Positions 6,163 through 12,683 of a stretch of DNA of 16,056 nucleotides are shown one piece after another. The notes under the pieces are model-generated. The model had not been told where the DNA came from, did not search any database, and worked only from the letters and a program-made list of their open reading frames with translations. The translations under genes and the position numbers were made by a program. How positions within the stretch are numbered: the stretch's first letter is position 1; the number at the start of each line of letters is the position of its first letter. The DNA lies in NCBI GenBank assembly GCA_031257955.1, contig JAIRNQ010000363.1, positions 1 through 16,056 on the forward strand, read 5' to 3'. Source of the stretch: Deltaproteobacteria bacterium. GTDB taxonomy: Bacteria > Desulfobacterota > Desulfarculia > Adiutricales > Adiutricaceae.

Positions 6163-6825
6163 ATGAGACCGGTTTCAGTAATGATTTTGGTTGCCCAGGT
6201 TAGTTTTTTGCTTTTGGTGCCGGTTGTTTTTCCGCCGACCTCCCTCGCCCAGGATATAGTCCTGCCCCCGCCCCAAACCGAAGGTGGCCTGGGGCTGTTC
6301 GCCGCCCTGAAGAAACGCTCCTCTGTCTCCGGGGCCGCCATCTCCCCGGCGGAGGTCACTTTGGAGGAGTTGTCGACGGTTCTGTGGGCGGCCAGCGGCC
6401 TAAACCGTGGCCAAACGGGTTGGACGGTGCCCATGGCCGAGGGTTTGGCCCCATACGTTAGGGTCTTCGTCGCTGGCCCGGGCGGGGTTTGGCTTTACGA
6501 TTGGGCGGACCACAAGCTGGTAGAGATTTCCAAGGATAACGTTAAGGCCGGCATCGCCGCCCAAGCCTTCGTGGCCAAGGCTTGGTACTCGCTTATCTTC
6601 GTCTCCGACAAGAAAACCGCGGCCGGGCTTGGCCCTGGGGCGCCGGCGGCCGACGATTTCATTCAGGTGTTGACTGGGGCCATGACCCAGGACGTTTACT
6701 TGGCCGCGGCCGCCTTGGGTTTGGGGGCCCGCTACATCCACTCAATGAAAATCGACAGGATCCGTGAGGTCTTGTCCCTGGAACCCGAGGACTATCCGGT
6801 GGCCCTGATGGTCCTGTCGCGCTAA
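6163..6825 (+). CDS. Exported SagB/nitroreductase-family protein
   Basis: A 220-residue protein with an N-terminal signal peptide (hydrophobic residues 7-23, likely cleavage after S-L-A, residue 29). The mature part resembles the short SagB/ThcOx-type nitroreductases: L-P-P-P-Q-T-E-G-G (34-42), K-R-S-S (51-54, FMN-contact region), L-S-T-V-L-W-A-A-S-G-L-N-R (70-82), and a late T-Q-D-V-Y-L-A-A-A-A-L-G-L-G-A-R helix (175-190). Family members bind FMN and use NAD(P)H or another donor to oxidise or reduce small substrates. The usual R-x-F after R-S-S is absent (V-S-G instead), and the T-A-P-S-A-like motif is replaced by T-V-P-M-A (88-92), so activity may be altered or lost. It follows a strong promoter, has GGAGAGG (6154-6160) before the ATG, and sits 226 bp upstream of the FTR1 permease. 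Co-transcription and a role as an extracytoplasmic oxidoreductase in iron handling are inference. Confidence 0.82.
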   Translation: MRPVSVMILVAQVSFLLLVPVVFPPTSLAQDIVLPPPQTEGGLGLFAALKKRSSVSGAAISPAEVTLEELSTVLWAASGLNRGQTGWTVPMAEGLAPYVRVFVAGPGGVWLYDWADHKLVEISKDNVKAGIAAQAFVAKAWYSLIFVSDKKTAAGLGPGAPAADDFIQVLTGAMTQDVYLAAAALGLGARYIHSMKIDRIREVLSLEPEDYPVALMVLSR

Positions 6826-6827
6826 GA

Positions 6828-6881
6828 GGCCAGAGCTGAAAGGTCAGAACTGTAAGGCCGGGCCCGAAAGGCCAGAGCCGG
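6828..6881 (+). repeat. 14-bp tandem repeat after the nitroreductase-like gene
   Basis: Four imperfect units begin 2 nt past the stop: GGCCAGAGCTGAAA (6828-6841), GGTCAGAACTGTAA (6842-6855), GGCCGGGCCCGAAA (6856-6869) and GGCCAGAGCCGG (6870-6881). The rest of the 226-bp gap to the FTR1 start shows no gene and no T-tailed terminator, so read-through into the iron genes is plausible. Confidence 0.75.
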
Positions 6882-7051
6882 ACCGCCGCTGGGTTATCAG
6901 TGGCGGGTCGGCAGTGTCGGTCAGCTTGGACTAAACCACTTACCATCCGCCTACCCTACCATCCTTCCCCATTGGCTGGAGGTCTAAGTAGCGTGGCCAG
7001 TGACCCTTGGGTCGCTGGGGCGCGGGAATAGGCCATTACGAGGACGCCAAT

Positions 7052-8581
7052 ATGTTAAAGACAAATACTCTGGCCGGTCGCGGGGGCGCTGGCCGCCGCG
7101 GGACCTTCGCTAAGGCTTCGGTTGTTAACTTGGCCCAGGCCGTGGGTGCCGGTCGCCGCGGGACCTACGTTAAGGCTTTGGTCGTTAACTTGAGCCAGTC
7201 CGTGGGTGCCGTCGTGGCTTCAGTTGTGGCGGCAGTTTTGGCCGTGACGTTGTTGGCGTCCGCCCCGCCGGCTTTAGCCGCCTCAAAGTACAAATCGTGG
7301 GGCGAGATAGCCGAAGCCATGGGCGGGGTTCTGGACCAAGCCTACGACTCCTATGCCAAGGGCCAGTCCGACGAAGCCTTTGATTTCGTCAACGACGCCT
7401 ATTTTGGCTACTACGAGAAGGAAGGCTTCGAGCGTAACGTCAAAGGGCGAATCTCCGGAAAACGTACCTCGCAGGTTGAATACAAGTTCGCGGTCATCAA
7501 GCAAAAGATTAGGGACGGCGCGCCGGCGGACGAGGTAAGGGGCCATCTCACCGAACTGGCGACTTGGCTGGTCGAGGACGCCGAAAAGCTTGACGCCCGG
7601 ACCAGGGCCCAGCGCCAAGCCGCGACTGGCACCGCCGCCGGCGGGGAGGCGGCCACTTCCACCGCGGCCGCGCCCGAGGTCGCGGCCTCGGGGGCCGGGG
7701 AGGGGACCATGGAGGGAACCGGCGAGGGAACCGGCGTGGGGACCGGGGAAGGGGGTCTCAGCGGGCATGACTGGGCCATTTTCTTGGCCGCCTTCGGGAC
7801 GCTTTTGCGGGAAGGATTCGAGGCCATATTGGTCATAGCCGCCATCGCCGCCTACCTCCTCAGAAGCGGCAACCGCCAGAGCGTAAAGGTGGTTTATGTC
7901 GCCTCCGTCGCGGCCGTTGTGGTCAGCGGCTTGGCCGCCGCCGCCCTCAAGCTCCTCTTCGCCAATTTAAGCGGGGCCAAGCAAGAAATAATCGAGGGCC
8001 TGACCATGCTTTTGGCCACGGTGGTCCTCTTTTGCGTCAGTAATTGGATGTTTTCCAAGGCCGAGGCCGAGGCTTGGAAGCAGTATATCGAGACCAAGGT
8101 TAAGATGGCCGTTACCACGGGAAGCGCGGCGGCATTGGCCGCGGCGGCCTTTCTGGCCGTCTTTAGGGAAGGGGCGGAGACCATTCTCTTCTACCAGGGT
8201 ATCCTCAGCGAGGCCGGAACCGACACGACCATGGTTTGGGCCGGCTTCGCCGTCGGCTGCCTGGCCCTGGTGGCGGTGTTTATAATTATCCGACACGGAT
8301 CGATGCGCTTACCCTTAAAGCCCTTTTTCTTGGGCACCAGCATCCTAATGTTTATCATGAGCATAAGTTTCGTAGGGGGCGGAATTAAAGAGCTCCAGGA
8401 AGGCGACGCCATCCCCACAACCATGATCGAAGGATTCCCCACCGTCGATATATTGGGTATCTACCCAACGCTTCAAACCTTGATCCCACAGATTCTACTC
8501 TTGGCCTTGACGGTCTTGTCGATCGTGATCATCCGCCAGAGGAACCAGCGCTTAAAAATGCGGGCCGCCGAGGTGGCCTGA
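7052..8581 (+). CDS. FTR1-family high-affinity iron permease with periplasmic N-terminal domain
   Basis: A 509-residue inner-membrane protein. A long basic N-terminal region (1-52) precedes a hydrophobic signal segment (about 53-70) with probable cleavage near A-L-A-A (74-77). A periplasmic, mostly helical domain (about 78-205) follows, as in the P19-associated permeases of Campylobacter (Cj1658) and FetM. Next come an Ala/Gly/Thr/Glu-rich linker and then about seven membrane helices. The two iron-pathway motifs are intact: R-E-G-F-E (253-257) and R-E-G-A-E (372-376). FTR1 proteins move iron across the membrane, in this family together with P19. ATG 7052 is chosen because GAGG lies at 7040-7043; the frame extends to a TTG at 7007 without a ribosome site. 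It contains two internal tandem repeats (7085-7204 and 7697-7756). Confidence 0.93.
   Translation: MLKTNTLAGRGGAGRRGTFAKASVVNLAQAVGAGRRGTYVKALVVNLSQSVGAVVASVVAAVLAVTLLASAPPALAASKYKSWGEIAEAMGGVLDQAYDSYAKGQSDEAFDFVNDAYFGYYEKEGFERNVKGRISGKRTSQVEYKFAVIKQKIRDGAPADEVRGHLTELATWLVEDAEKLDARTRAQRQAATGTAAGGEAATSTAAAPEVAASGAGEGTMEGTGEGTGVGTGEGGLSGHDWAIFLAAFGTLLREGFEAILVIAAIAAYLLRSGNRQSVKVVYVASVAAVVVSGLAAAALKLLFANLSGAKQEIIEGLTMLLATVVLFCVSNWMFSKAEAEAWKQYIETKVKMAVTTGSAAALAAAAFLAVFREGAETILFYQGILSEAGTDTTMVWAGFAVGCLALVAVFIIIRHGSMRLPLKPFFLGTSILMFIMSISFVGGGIKELQEGDAIPTTMIEGFPTVDILGIYPTLQTLIPQILLLALTVLSIVIIRQRNQRLKMRAAEVA
7085..7204 (+). repeat. 60-bp in-frame duplication in the N-terminal region of FTR1
   Basis: Copies at 7085-7144 and 7145-7204 encode 20-residue repeats that both begin G-A-G-R-R-G-T and end V-V-N-L-x-Q-x-V; a third begins G-A-V and merges into the signal helix. 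This lengthens the positively charged n-region of the signal peptide well beyond usual size. Each copy holds an R-R-G-T-(F/Y) string that loosely recalls a twin-arginine motif, but the spacing is wrong by one residue. Confidence 0.88.
7697..7756 (+). repeat. 12-bp tandem repeat encoding G-E-G-T units in the FTR1 linker
   Basis: Five 12-bp units (7697-7708, 7709-7720, 7721-7732, 7733-7744, 7745-7756) encode GEGT, MEGT, GEGT, GVGT and GEGG. They form a flexible acidic linker (residues 216-235) between the periplasmic domain and the first permease helix. Confidence 0.85.
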
Positions 8582-8888
8582 GGCCACTTGGGTCGCCGTA
8601 AAGCCTTCAACGGTACTGGGCCCTAATGTGGGACCAGTGGCCGTCTTGGGGTTGGGCCAACGGACGGGGCCACGTCCGTTGAGGGGGCCGGCCCTGGGAA
8701 GGGCCGGAAGGCGTCCTTGGGAGTGGATTACGCTACTACCTACCTACCTAACTTAACCAAGTTATTTACGGTTTCTGCTTGAGGGCGGGGCCCTATGGTA
8801 TACCGGTTGTCCCCAAAGCCCTTTTATCTTTCCTTATCCCATTGCCGGCTTCTCGGCTAAGCGCCGGAGGCCACTTTCAGGAGGATTC
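8582..8888 (+). other. FTR1-P19 spacer with two consecutive hairpins
   Basis: A 307-bp spacer without a gene. AACGGAC (8659-8665) pairs with GTCCGTT (8674-8680), and CCGGCCC (8688-8694) pairs with GGGCCGG (8701-8707). Neither is followed by a T-run. A short ACCT microsatellite follows at about 8737-8750. Perfect AGGAGG precedes the P19 ATG. No convincing sigma70 promoter was found; the best boxes near 8780 have wrong spacing. The hairpins may attenuate or process the operon mRNA between FTR1 and P19. Confidence 0.5.
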
Positions 8889-9458
8889 ATGCGCAAGACA
8901 GTTATCACCGCCCTCTCCGCGGCGTTAGCCCTGATACTTTGGATGGCCGCCCCGTCCATGGCCCAAGCCCCTGGCGAGGAAGGCGCCGCCGGATTCGAAG
9001 AGTTCCCCATCGGCGACGATCACGTGGTTCCGCCACTGAACATCGCCGGCGTTTACTTCCAGCCTGTTGACATGGAACCCATGGGCGTCGGGGGCTTGCC
9101 CGCCGCCGAGAGCGACATGCACCTTGAGGCCGACATCTCTGCCGTTGAGGGCAACGACCTTGGCTACGGGGTCGGGGACTTCGTCCCTAACCTCACGGTT
9201 AAGTACCGCGCCCAGAAGGAAGGCGGCAAGCTCATCGAGGGCAACTTCATGCCCATGAGCGCCTCCGACGGTCCCCATTACGGCAACAACGTCAAGCTGG
9301 ACGGGCCTGGCAAGTACAAAATAACCTTCATCGTCGACAGTCCGGACAAGCAAGGCTACCTACTCCACGTGGACAAGGCCACCGGAGTTCCCGGTCGTTT
9401 CTGGAATACCCCCATAGAGGTCTCCTGGGATTTCGATTTCGTTCCCAGGGAATGGTAA
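8889..9458 (+). CDS. p19: P19/Tp34-family periplasmic iron-transport protein
   Basis: A 189-residue protein with a clear Sec signal peptide (residues 1-25, P-S-M-A before the cut). The mature domain has the family pattern I-A-G-V-Y-F-Q-P-V-D-M-E-P (52-64), D-M-H-L-E-A-D-I (76-83), F-M-P-M-S-A-S-D-G-P-H-Y-G (120-132), and H-V-D-K-A-T-G-V-P-G-R-F-W (160-172). C. jejuni P19 is a periplasmic dimer that binds copper and iron and is needed for growth under iron limitation. By motif spacing, H78, E80, M123, H130 and H160 are the likely metal ligands, and all are present. AGGAGG (8879-8884) lies 4 nt before the ATG, the strongest ribosome site in the window, so this is probably the most abundant product of the cluster. 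It works with the FTR1 permease encoded just upstream. Confidence 0.95.
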   Translation: MRKTVITALSAALALILWMAAPSMAQAPGEEGAAGFEEFPIGDDHVVPPLNIAGVYFQPVDMEPMGVGGLPAAESDMHLEADISAVEGNDLGYGVGDFVPNLTVKYRAQKEGGKLIEGNFMPMSASDGPHYGNNVKLDGPGKYKITFIVDSPDKQGYLLHVDKATGVPGRFWNTPIEVSWDFDFVPREW

Positions 9459-9479
9459 CCCGAAAAGCCGACGCCGCCT

Positions 9480-9532
9480 GGGTTCCCGAGGAACCCTTGC
9501 CACATCTTTGCCAGGGGGCGGCGCCCCCTGGC
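9480..9532 (+). terminator. Two stacked hairpins after P19
   Basis: GGGTTC (9480-9485) / GAACCC (9491-9496) is followed by a stronger perfect stem GCCAGGGGGC (9510-9519) / GCCCCCTGGC (9523-9532) with only three loop bases, then TTTAGGGG. The T-run is short, so partial termination or 3'-end protection of the P19 mRNA is more likely than full termination. Confidence 0.5.
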
Positions 9533-9607
9533 TTTAGGGGCGCGGGGCCGGTGCCTAAAGGCGGCCGAGTTGGAGCGTCAGTCGGTGGCGATGGGGCGTT
9601 TTATGAC

Positions 9608-9637
9608 GATTCAATTAATTATTAATTTAATTGAATC
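9608..9637 (+). promoter_or_regulatory. 30-bp AT-rich perfect inverted repeat upstream of the DUF2318 gene
   Basis: GATTCAATTAA (9608-9618) and TTAATTGAATC (9627-9637) are exact reverse complements flanking TTATTAAT. The element is almost pure AT inside a GC-rich cluster and ends 25 bp before the ATG at 9663. It could be an operator for a dimeric regulator or an RNA hairpin. It shares AT-richness with Fur boxes but does not match the Fur consensus. No -35/-10 pair with proper spacing was found around it. Confidence 0.6.
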
Positions 9638-9662
9638 TATGTTTATTTAGGCCAAATTAAGA

Positions 9663-11093
9663 ATGCTTTTTTATTTGATCAACGTCATGGACAACACTTG
9701 GCTACTGGCTTTGGGGGGCCCGCTGGCCCTTTGGGCGGCCAGGTTCGGTCTGGGGATAGGCCCGAGGGACGTCCGCCCGGTGGATAAATCGTTTCGGCGG
9801 GCGCTTTTGGTGGGGATCTTGGCCGGGCTTCTCGTCTCCGCCGTCTACGCGTTTTTACGGCGGACCACCGGCTGGGTTATCCGGGAGTACTACAATCTGG
9901 GGGTTCTCGTCCCGGCCATAGCCTCGGCCTTGGCCCTGACGGCGCTGGTTGGGCTCCCCAAGGGGGACGGAAAGAAAAAACTTGTAGCCGTTCGGGCGGT
10001 CTCGGCCCTGGCCCTTGGGGTCATTCTGACCGCGGCCGTTTGGTATTTTAGCGGCAGCCGACAACCTTCCCGCCATCTGGTTTGGCTATCGCTGACCCTT
10101 TTCGCCCTTCTGTCCGTCTGGCCGTTAAAAATCCGCCGCTCCCTACCGCCGCTTATGGTCACGGCCGCCGTTTTCCTGGCCGCCCTCACCGCCCGTTGCG
10201 CGCCCAATCTATTGCTCTATCCTTTCGAGTTTGGGGTGGGCCTGGACTCGGTCTTTAACCTTGACTACCTGGCCAAGGCCACCGGTTACTGCCTGGGTTT
10301 GGCCGTCATGGCCCTATTTTGGTTCTCCTTGGGGCTTTTGCTACGGAGGGCCCCAGCCGGGGCGGCCCGGGTCTTCGCCCTCTTGGCCCTGGTTCTGATA
10401 ACGACCCAGCTGGCCTTGGAGGCCGGGCAGATTCTGGCCGCCAGACGGCTTATCCCCCGCTTTTGGTTCTCGGTCGTCTTGTGGCTACTGGAACGCGAGA
10501 ACGGTTTCTTTTGGATACAGGCGGGACTTTGGTGGATCCTGGCCATAGGCGTCATAGCCAAGGCTCGCCTTTCCGTCCCGGTCGGGGCCAACCCGGCTCT
10601 TCGGCGAAAAGATCGGGCCCGGTTGAGGGGCGAACTCCGTTCGGGCTTGGCCCTGGGCCTTTCCATGGCCATGGTGTTTTTAACGGCCACCACCTTAAGG
10701 GCCGTTAGCCGCCGGGGCCCGGTTATCGCCGAGCCCAGGCCGATTGTGCCGGTGGGTGACTGCCTAATCATGGATCTGGAACCCCTTTCCGACGGGAACC
10801 TCCACCGTCTGGTCTATGACTCTCCCACCGGCACTCCCGTGCGTTTCATCGTCGTCAAGAAAAGTCAAAGCGCCTTTGGGGTCGGCCTGGACGCCTGCGA
10901 CATCTGCGGCCAGAGCGGCTACTACCAGAGGGGCGACCAGGTGGTCTGCAAACTATGCGACGTGGTCATGAACAAAAGCACCATTGGCTTTCCGGGAGGC
11001 TGCAACCCTGTCCCCCTGGACTTTGAGCTGTCCGAGGGTACCATGGTCATCCGCGTCGACAATCTGGAGGCCGAAGCCTACCGGTTCAAGTAA
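9663..11093 (+). CDS. DUF2318 membrane protein with cysteine-rich C-terminal domain
   Basis: A 476-residue protein. The first ~340 residues contain about nine hydrophobic helices with basic connecting loops. The C-terminal ~120 residues are hydrophilic and carry the DUF2318 pattern C-D-I-C-G (412-416), C-K-L-C (429-432) and G-G-C-N-P (445-449), five cysteines suited to metal or Fe-S binding or to thiol chemistry. This architecture matches Cj1660 of the C. jejuni P19 cluster, and the position directly after P19 is the same. Its biochemical role is not established; electron transfer or reduction of iron for the permease is a reasonable inference. The start is uncertain: ATG 9663 has only a weak AGG upstream, and M10 (9690) is an alternative. 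It is separated from P19 by strong hairpins and an AT-rich inverted repeat, so its expression is probably set apart from P19. Confidence 0.88.
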   Translation: MLFYLINVMDNTWLLALGGPLALWAARFGLGIGPRDVRPVDKSFRRALLVGILAGLLVSAVYAFLRRTTGWVIREYYNLGVLVPAIASALALTALVGLPKGDGKKKLVAVRAVSALALGVILTAAVWYFSGSRQPSRHLVWLSLTLFALLSVWPLKIRRSLPPLMVTAAVFLAALTARCAPNLLLYPFEFGVGLDSVFNLDYLAKATGYCLGLAVMALFWFSLGLLLRRAPAGAARVFALLALVLITTQLALEAGQILAARRLIPRFWFSVVLWLLERENGFFWIQAGLWWILAIGVIAKARLSVPVGANPALRRKDRARLRGELRSGLALGLSMAMVFLTATTLRAVSRRGPVIAEPRPIVPVGDCLIMDLEPLSDGNLHRLVYDSPTGTPVRFIVVKKSQSAFGVGLDACDICGQSGYYQRGDQVVCKLCDVVMNKSTIGFPGGCNPVPLDFELSEGTMVIRVDNLEAEAYRFK

Positions 11094-11202
11094 GTTAAAA
11101 GTATTGACTTATAGACTTATAAGGGACAAGGCCCGGCAAAAATTCTAGGGCCGAACCAAGCGTTGGCCAGTTGGCTACGGTGTTGTTTTATGGCGCCCAG
11201 AC

Positions 11203-11231
11203 CATACCGATAGCCGTAGGCTGTGGGTATG
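11203..11231 (+). promoter_or_regulatory. Stem-loop over the start region of the first ABC permease
   Basis: CATACC (11203-11208) pairs with GGTATG (11226-11231), and inside it AGCC (11212-11215) pairs with GGCT (11219-11222) around a 3-nt loop, leaving a symmetric 3x3 internal loop. It covers the upstream candidate starts (GTG 11223, ATG 11229) and abuts the purine-rich ribosome site, so it may affect start choice. Just upstream, GACTTATA is repeated in tandem (11106-11113, 11114-11121). Confidence 0.4.
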
Positions 11232-11243
11232 AGGGGGGTGAGG

Positions 11244-12683
11244 GTGTTTTTTAAGATGCTCATAAGGGCCTTGGCCCGGCAAAAACGCAAGCACCTGATG
11301 ATTGCCTTTACGGTGGGGCTGGGGGTGAGTTTGGCCACGGCCATGCTTGGGGTGATGTTTGACGTAGGGGACAAGGTCAACCAAGAACTCAAAAGCTATG
11401 GGGCCAACTTAAGCGTCGTTCCCAAGGGCGCTTCCATGCTGGGCGATCTTTACCAGTCCCGAGAAATTGACAGTGGGGCTGACGGGAAGGCTAACGGTCA
11501 GGTTGACGGGAGGGCCGACGGTAGGGCTAGCGGGAGGGCCGACGGTAAGGCTAACGGAAGGGCTAGCGGGAGGGCCGACGGTAAGGCTAACGGAAGGGTT
11601 AGCGGGAGGGCCGACGATGGGACCATTTCCCTGGACGACAACGACTATCTGCCCGAGGATCAGCTTTACAAAATAAAAATGATCTTTTGGGCCTATAACA
11701 TCGTGGATTTCGCCCCCTATCTAACCGTCGAAGTTCAGGCCGGCGACCAAACGGTTCCCCTCACCGGGACTTGGTTTAACCGGACCATAAATCTGCCCAC
11801 CGGGGAGAGCGTCACTACCGGTATGATGGCCCTTAAGTCCTGGTGGACTTTAAACGGGGCGCCGGGCGACGATGGGGCCCCGCTTAAGGCGTTGGTCGGG
11901 TCCGAGCTGGCCAAGCGGCAAAATTTAGCCCCCGGAAGCCGCCTTTCGGTCAAGGGGCCAAACGGCTTGAGCCGAGAACTCACGGTGGCCGGCGTCTTCC
12001 ACAGCGGGGGCGAGGAGGACAACGGGATCGTCTCCACCCTGGCCCTGGCCCAGGAGCTGGCCGATCGGCCGGGCTTGGTCCAGAGGGTTGAGGTCAGCGC
12101 CCTGACCACCCCGGAGAACGAATTGGCCCGCCGGGCCGCCCTTAACCCCGGCAGCCTCAGCCGGGTGGAGTGGGATACTTGGTATTGCACCGCCTATATC
12201 AGTTCCATCGCTTACCAGATCGAGGAGATCCTGCCCATGGTCAGGGTTAAGCCCATATTGCGGGTGGCCCAGTCCGAAGGGGCCATCTTGGAGAAAACCC
12301 AGCTGATGATCGTCATCCTGACCATCCTGACCCTCTTGTGTTCGGCCCTGGCCATCTCTAACCTCGTCACCGCCAATGTCATGGAGAGGAGCGTCGAGAT
12401 TGGGCTCATGAAGGCCTTGGGGGCCTCGGGGTTGGCCATCACCGCCTTGGTCCTGGCGGAGATCCTGGTGGCTTCCTGTTTTGGCGGCTTGGCCGGTTAC
12501 TTGGTCGGCTTGGGTTTGGCCCAGTTAATAGGTTTGACCGTCTTTGGTTCCTGGGTGGCGGTAAAGCTGGCGGTCATCCCCATCGGCGCCCTGATGGTCC
12601 TGGCGGTTAGCCTGGCCGGATCCCTTCCGGCCCTACGGGCCCTTCTGCGCCTTAAGCCCACCGAGGTACTCCATGGCCGGTAA
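11244..12683 (+). CDS. MacB/FtsX-type ABC permease of the P19 iron cluster (first subunit)
   Basis: About 479 residues from GTG 11244. GTG is chosen because homologues begin M-F-F/L-K-M-L and GAGG (11231-11234) is well placed; ATG 11229 or GTG 11223 would add 5-7 residues. Topology is one N-terminal helix (about 17-38), a large periplasmic domain beginning S-Y-G-A-N-L, and three C-terminal helices. The FtsX region includes E-R-S-V-E-I-G-L-M-K-A-L-G-A, and W-Y-C-T-A-Y-x-S-S-I-A-Y-Q-I-E-E precedes it. It corresponds to Cj1661. MacB-fold permeases usually do mechanotransmission rather than import, so its role in iron uptake is not settled. The periplasmic domain carries an unusual tetrapeptide repeat insert (11478-11609). 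Its stop TAA (12681-12683) lies in the first unit of the 57-bp array. Confidence 0.9.
   Translation: MFFKMLIRALARQKRKHLMIAFTVGLGVSLATAMLGVMFDVGDKVNQELKSYGANLSVVPKGASMLGDLYQSREIDSGADGKANGQVDGRADGRASGRADGKANGRASGRADGKANGRVSGRADDGTISLDDNDYLPEDQLYKIKMIFWAYNIVDFAPYLTVEVQAGDQTVPLTGTWFNRTINLPTGESVTTGMMALKSWWTLNGAPGDDGAPLKALVGSELAKRQNLAPGSRLSVKGPNGLSRELTVAGVFHSGGEEDNGIVSTLALAQELADRPGLVQRVEVSALTTPENELARRAALNPGSLSRVEWDTWYCTAYISSIAYQIEEILPMVRVKPILRVAQSEGAILEKTQLMIVILTILTLLCSALAISNLVTANVMERSVEIGLMKALGASGLAITALVLAEILVASCFGGLAGYLVGLGLAQLIGLTVFGSWVAVKLAVIPIGALMVLAVSLAGSLPALRALLRLKPTEVLHGR
11478..11609 (+). repeat. 12-bp/36-bp tandem repeat encoding tetrapeptides in the ABC permease
   Basis: Eleven in-frame 12-bp units encode ADGK, ANGQ, VDGR, ADGR, ASGR, ADGK, ANGR, ASGR, ADGK, ANGR and VSGR. 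A higher-order 36-bp unit (ASGR-ADGK-ANGR) is duplicated at 11526-11561 and 11562-11597. The 44 residues form a hydrophilic, Gly-rich, net basic stretch inserted in the periplasmic domain before D-D-G-T-I-S-L-D-D. They are probably disordered and exposed. Confidence 0.93.

Noticed and set aside
7007..7052. TTG start 15 codons upstream in FTR1
   Set aside because: No ribosome site precedes it, while ATG 7052 has GAGG at a proper distance.
7283..7845. Long antisense open frames in FTR1 and other GC-rich genes
   Set aside because: These are shadows of the codon bias of the real + strand genes; their translations are low-complexity and match no family.
8770..8850. Sigma70 promoter directly before P19 (TTGAGG with TATACC)
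   Set aside because: The spacing is about 14 nt and both boxes are imperfect.
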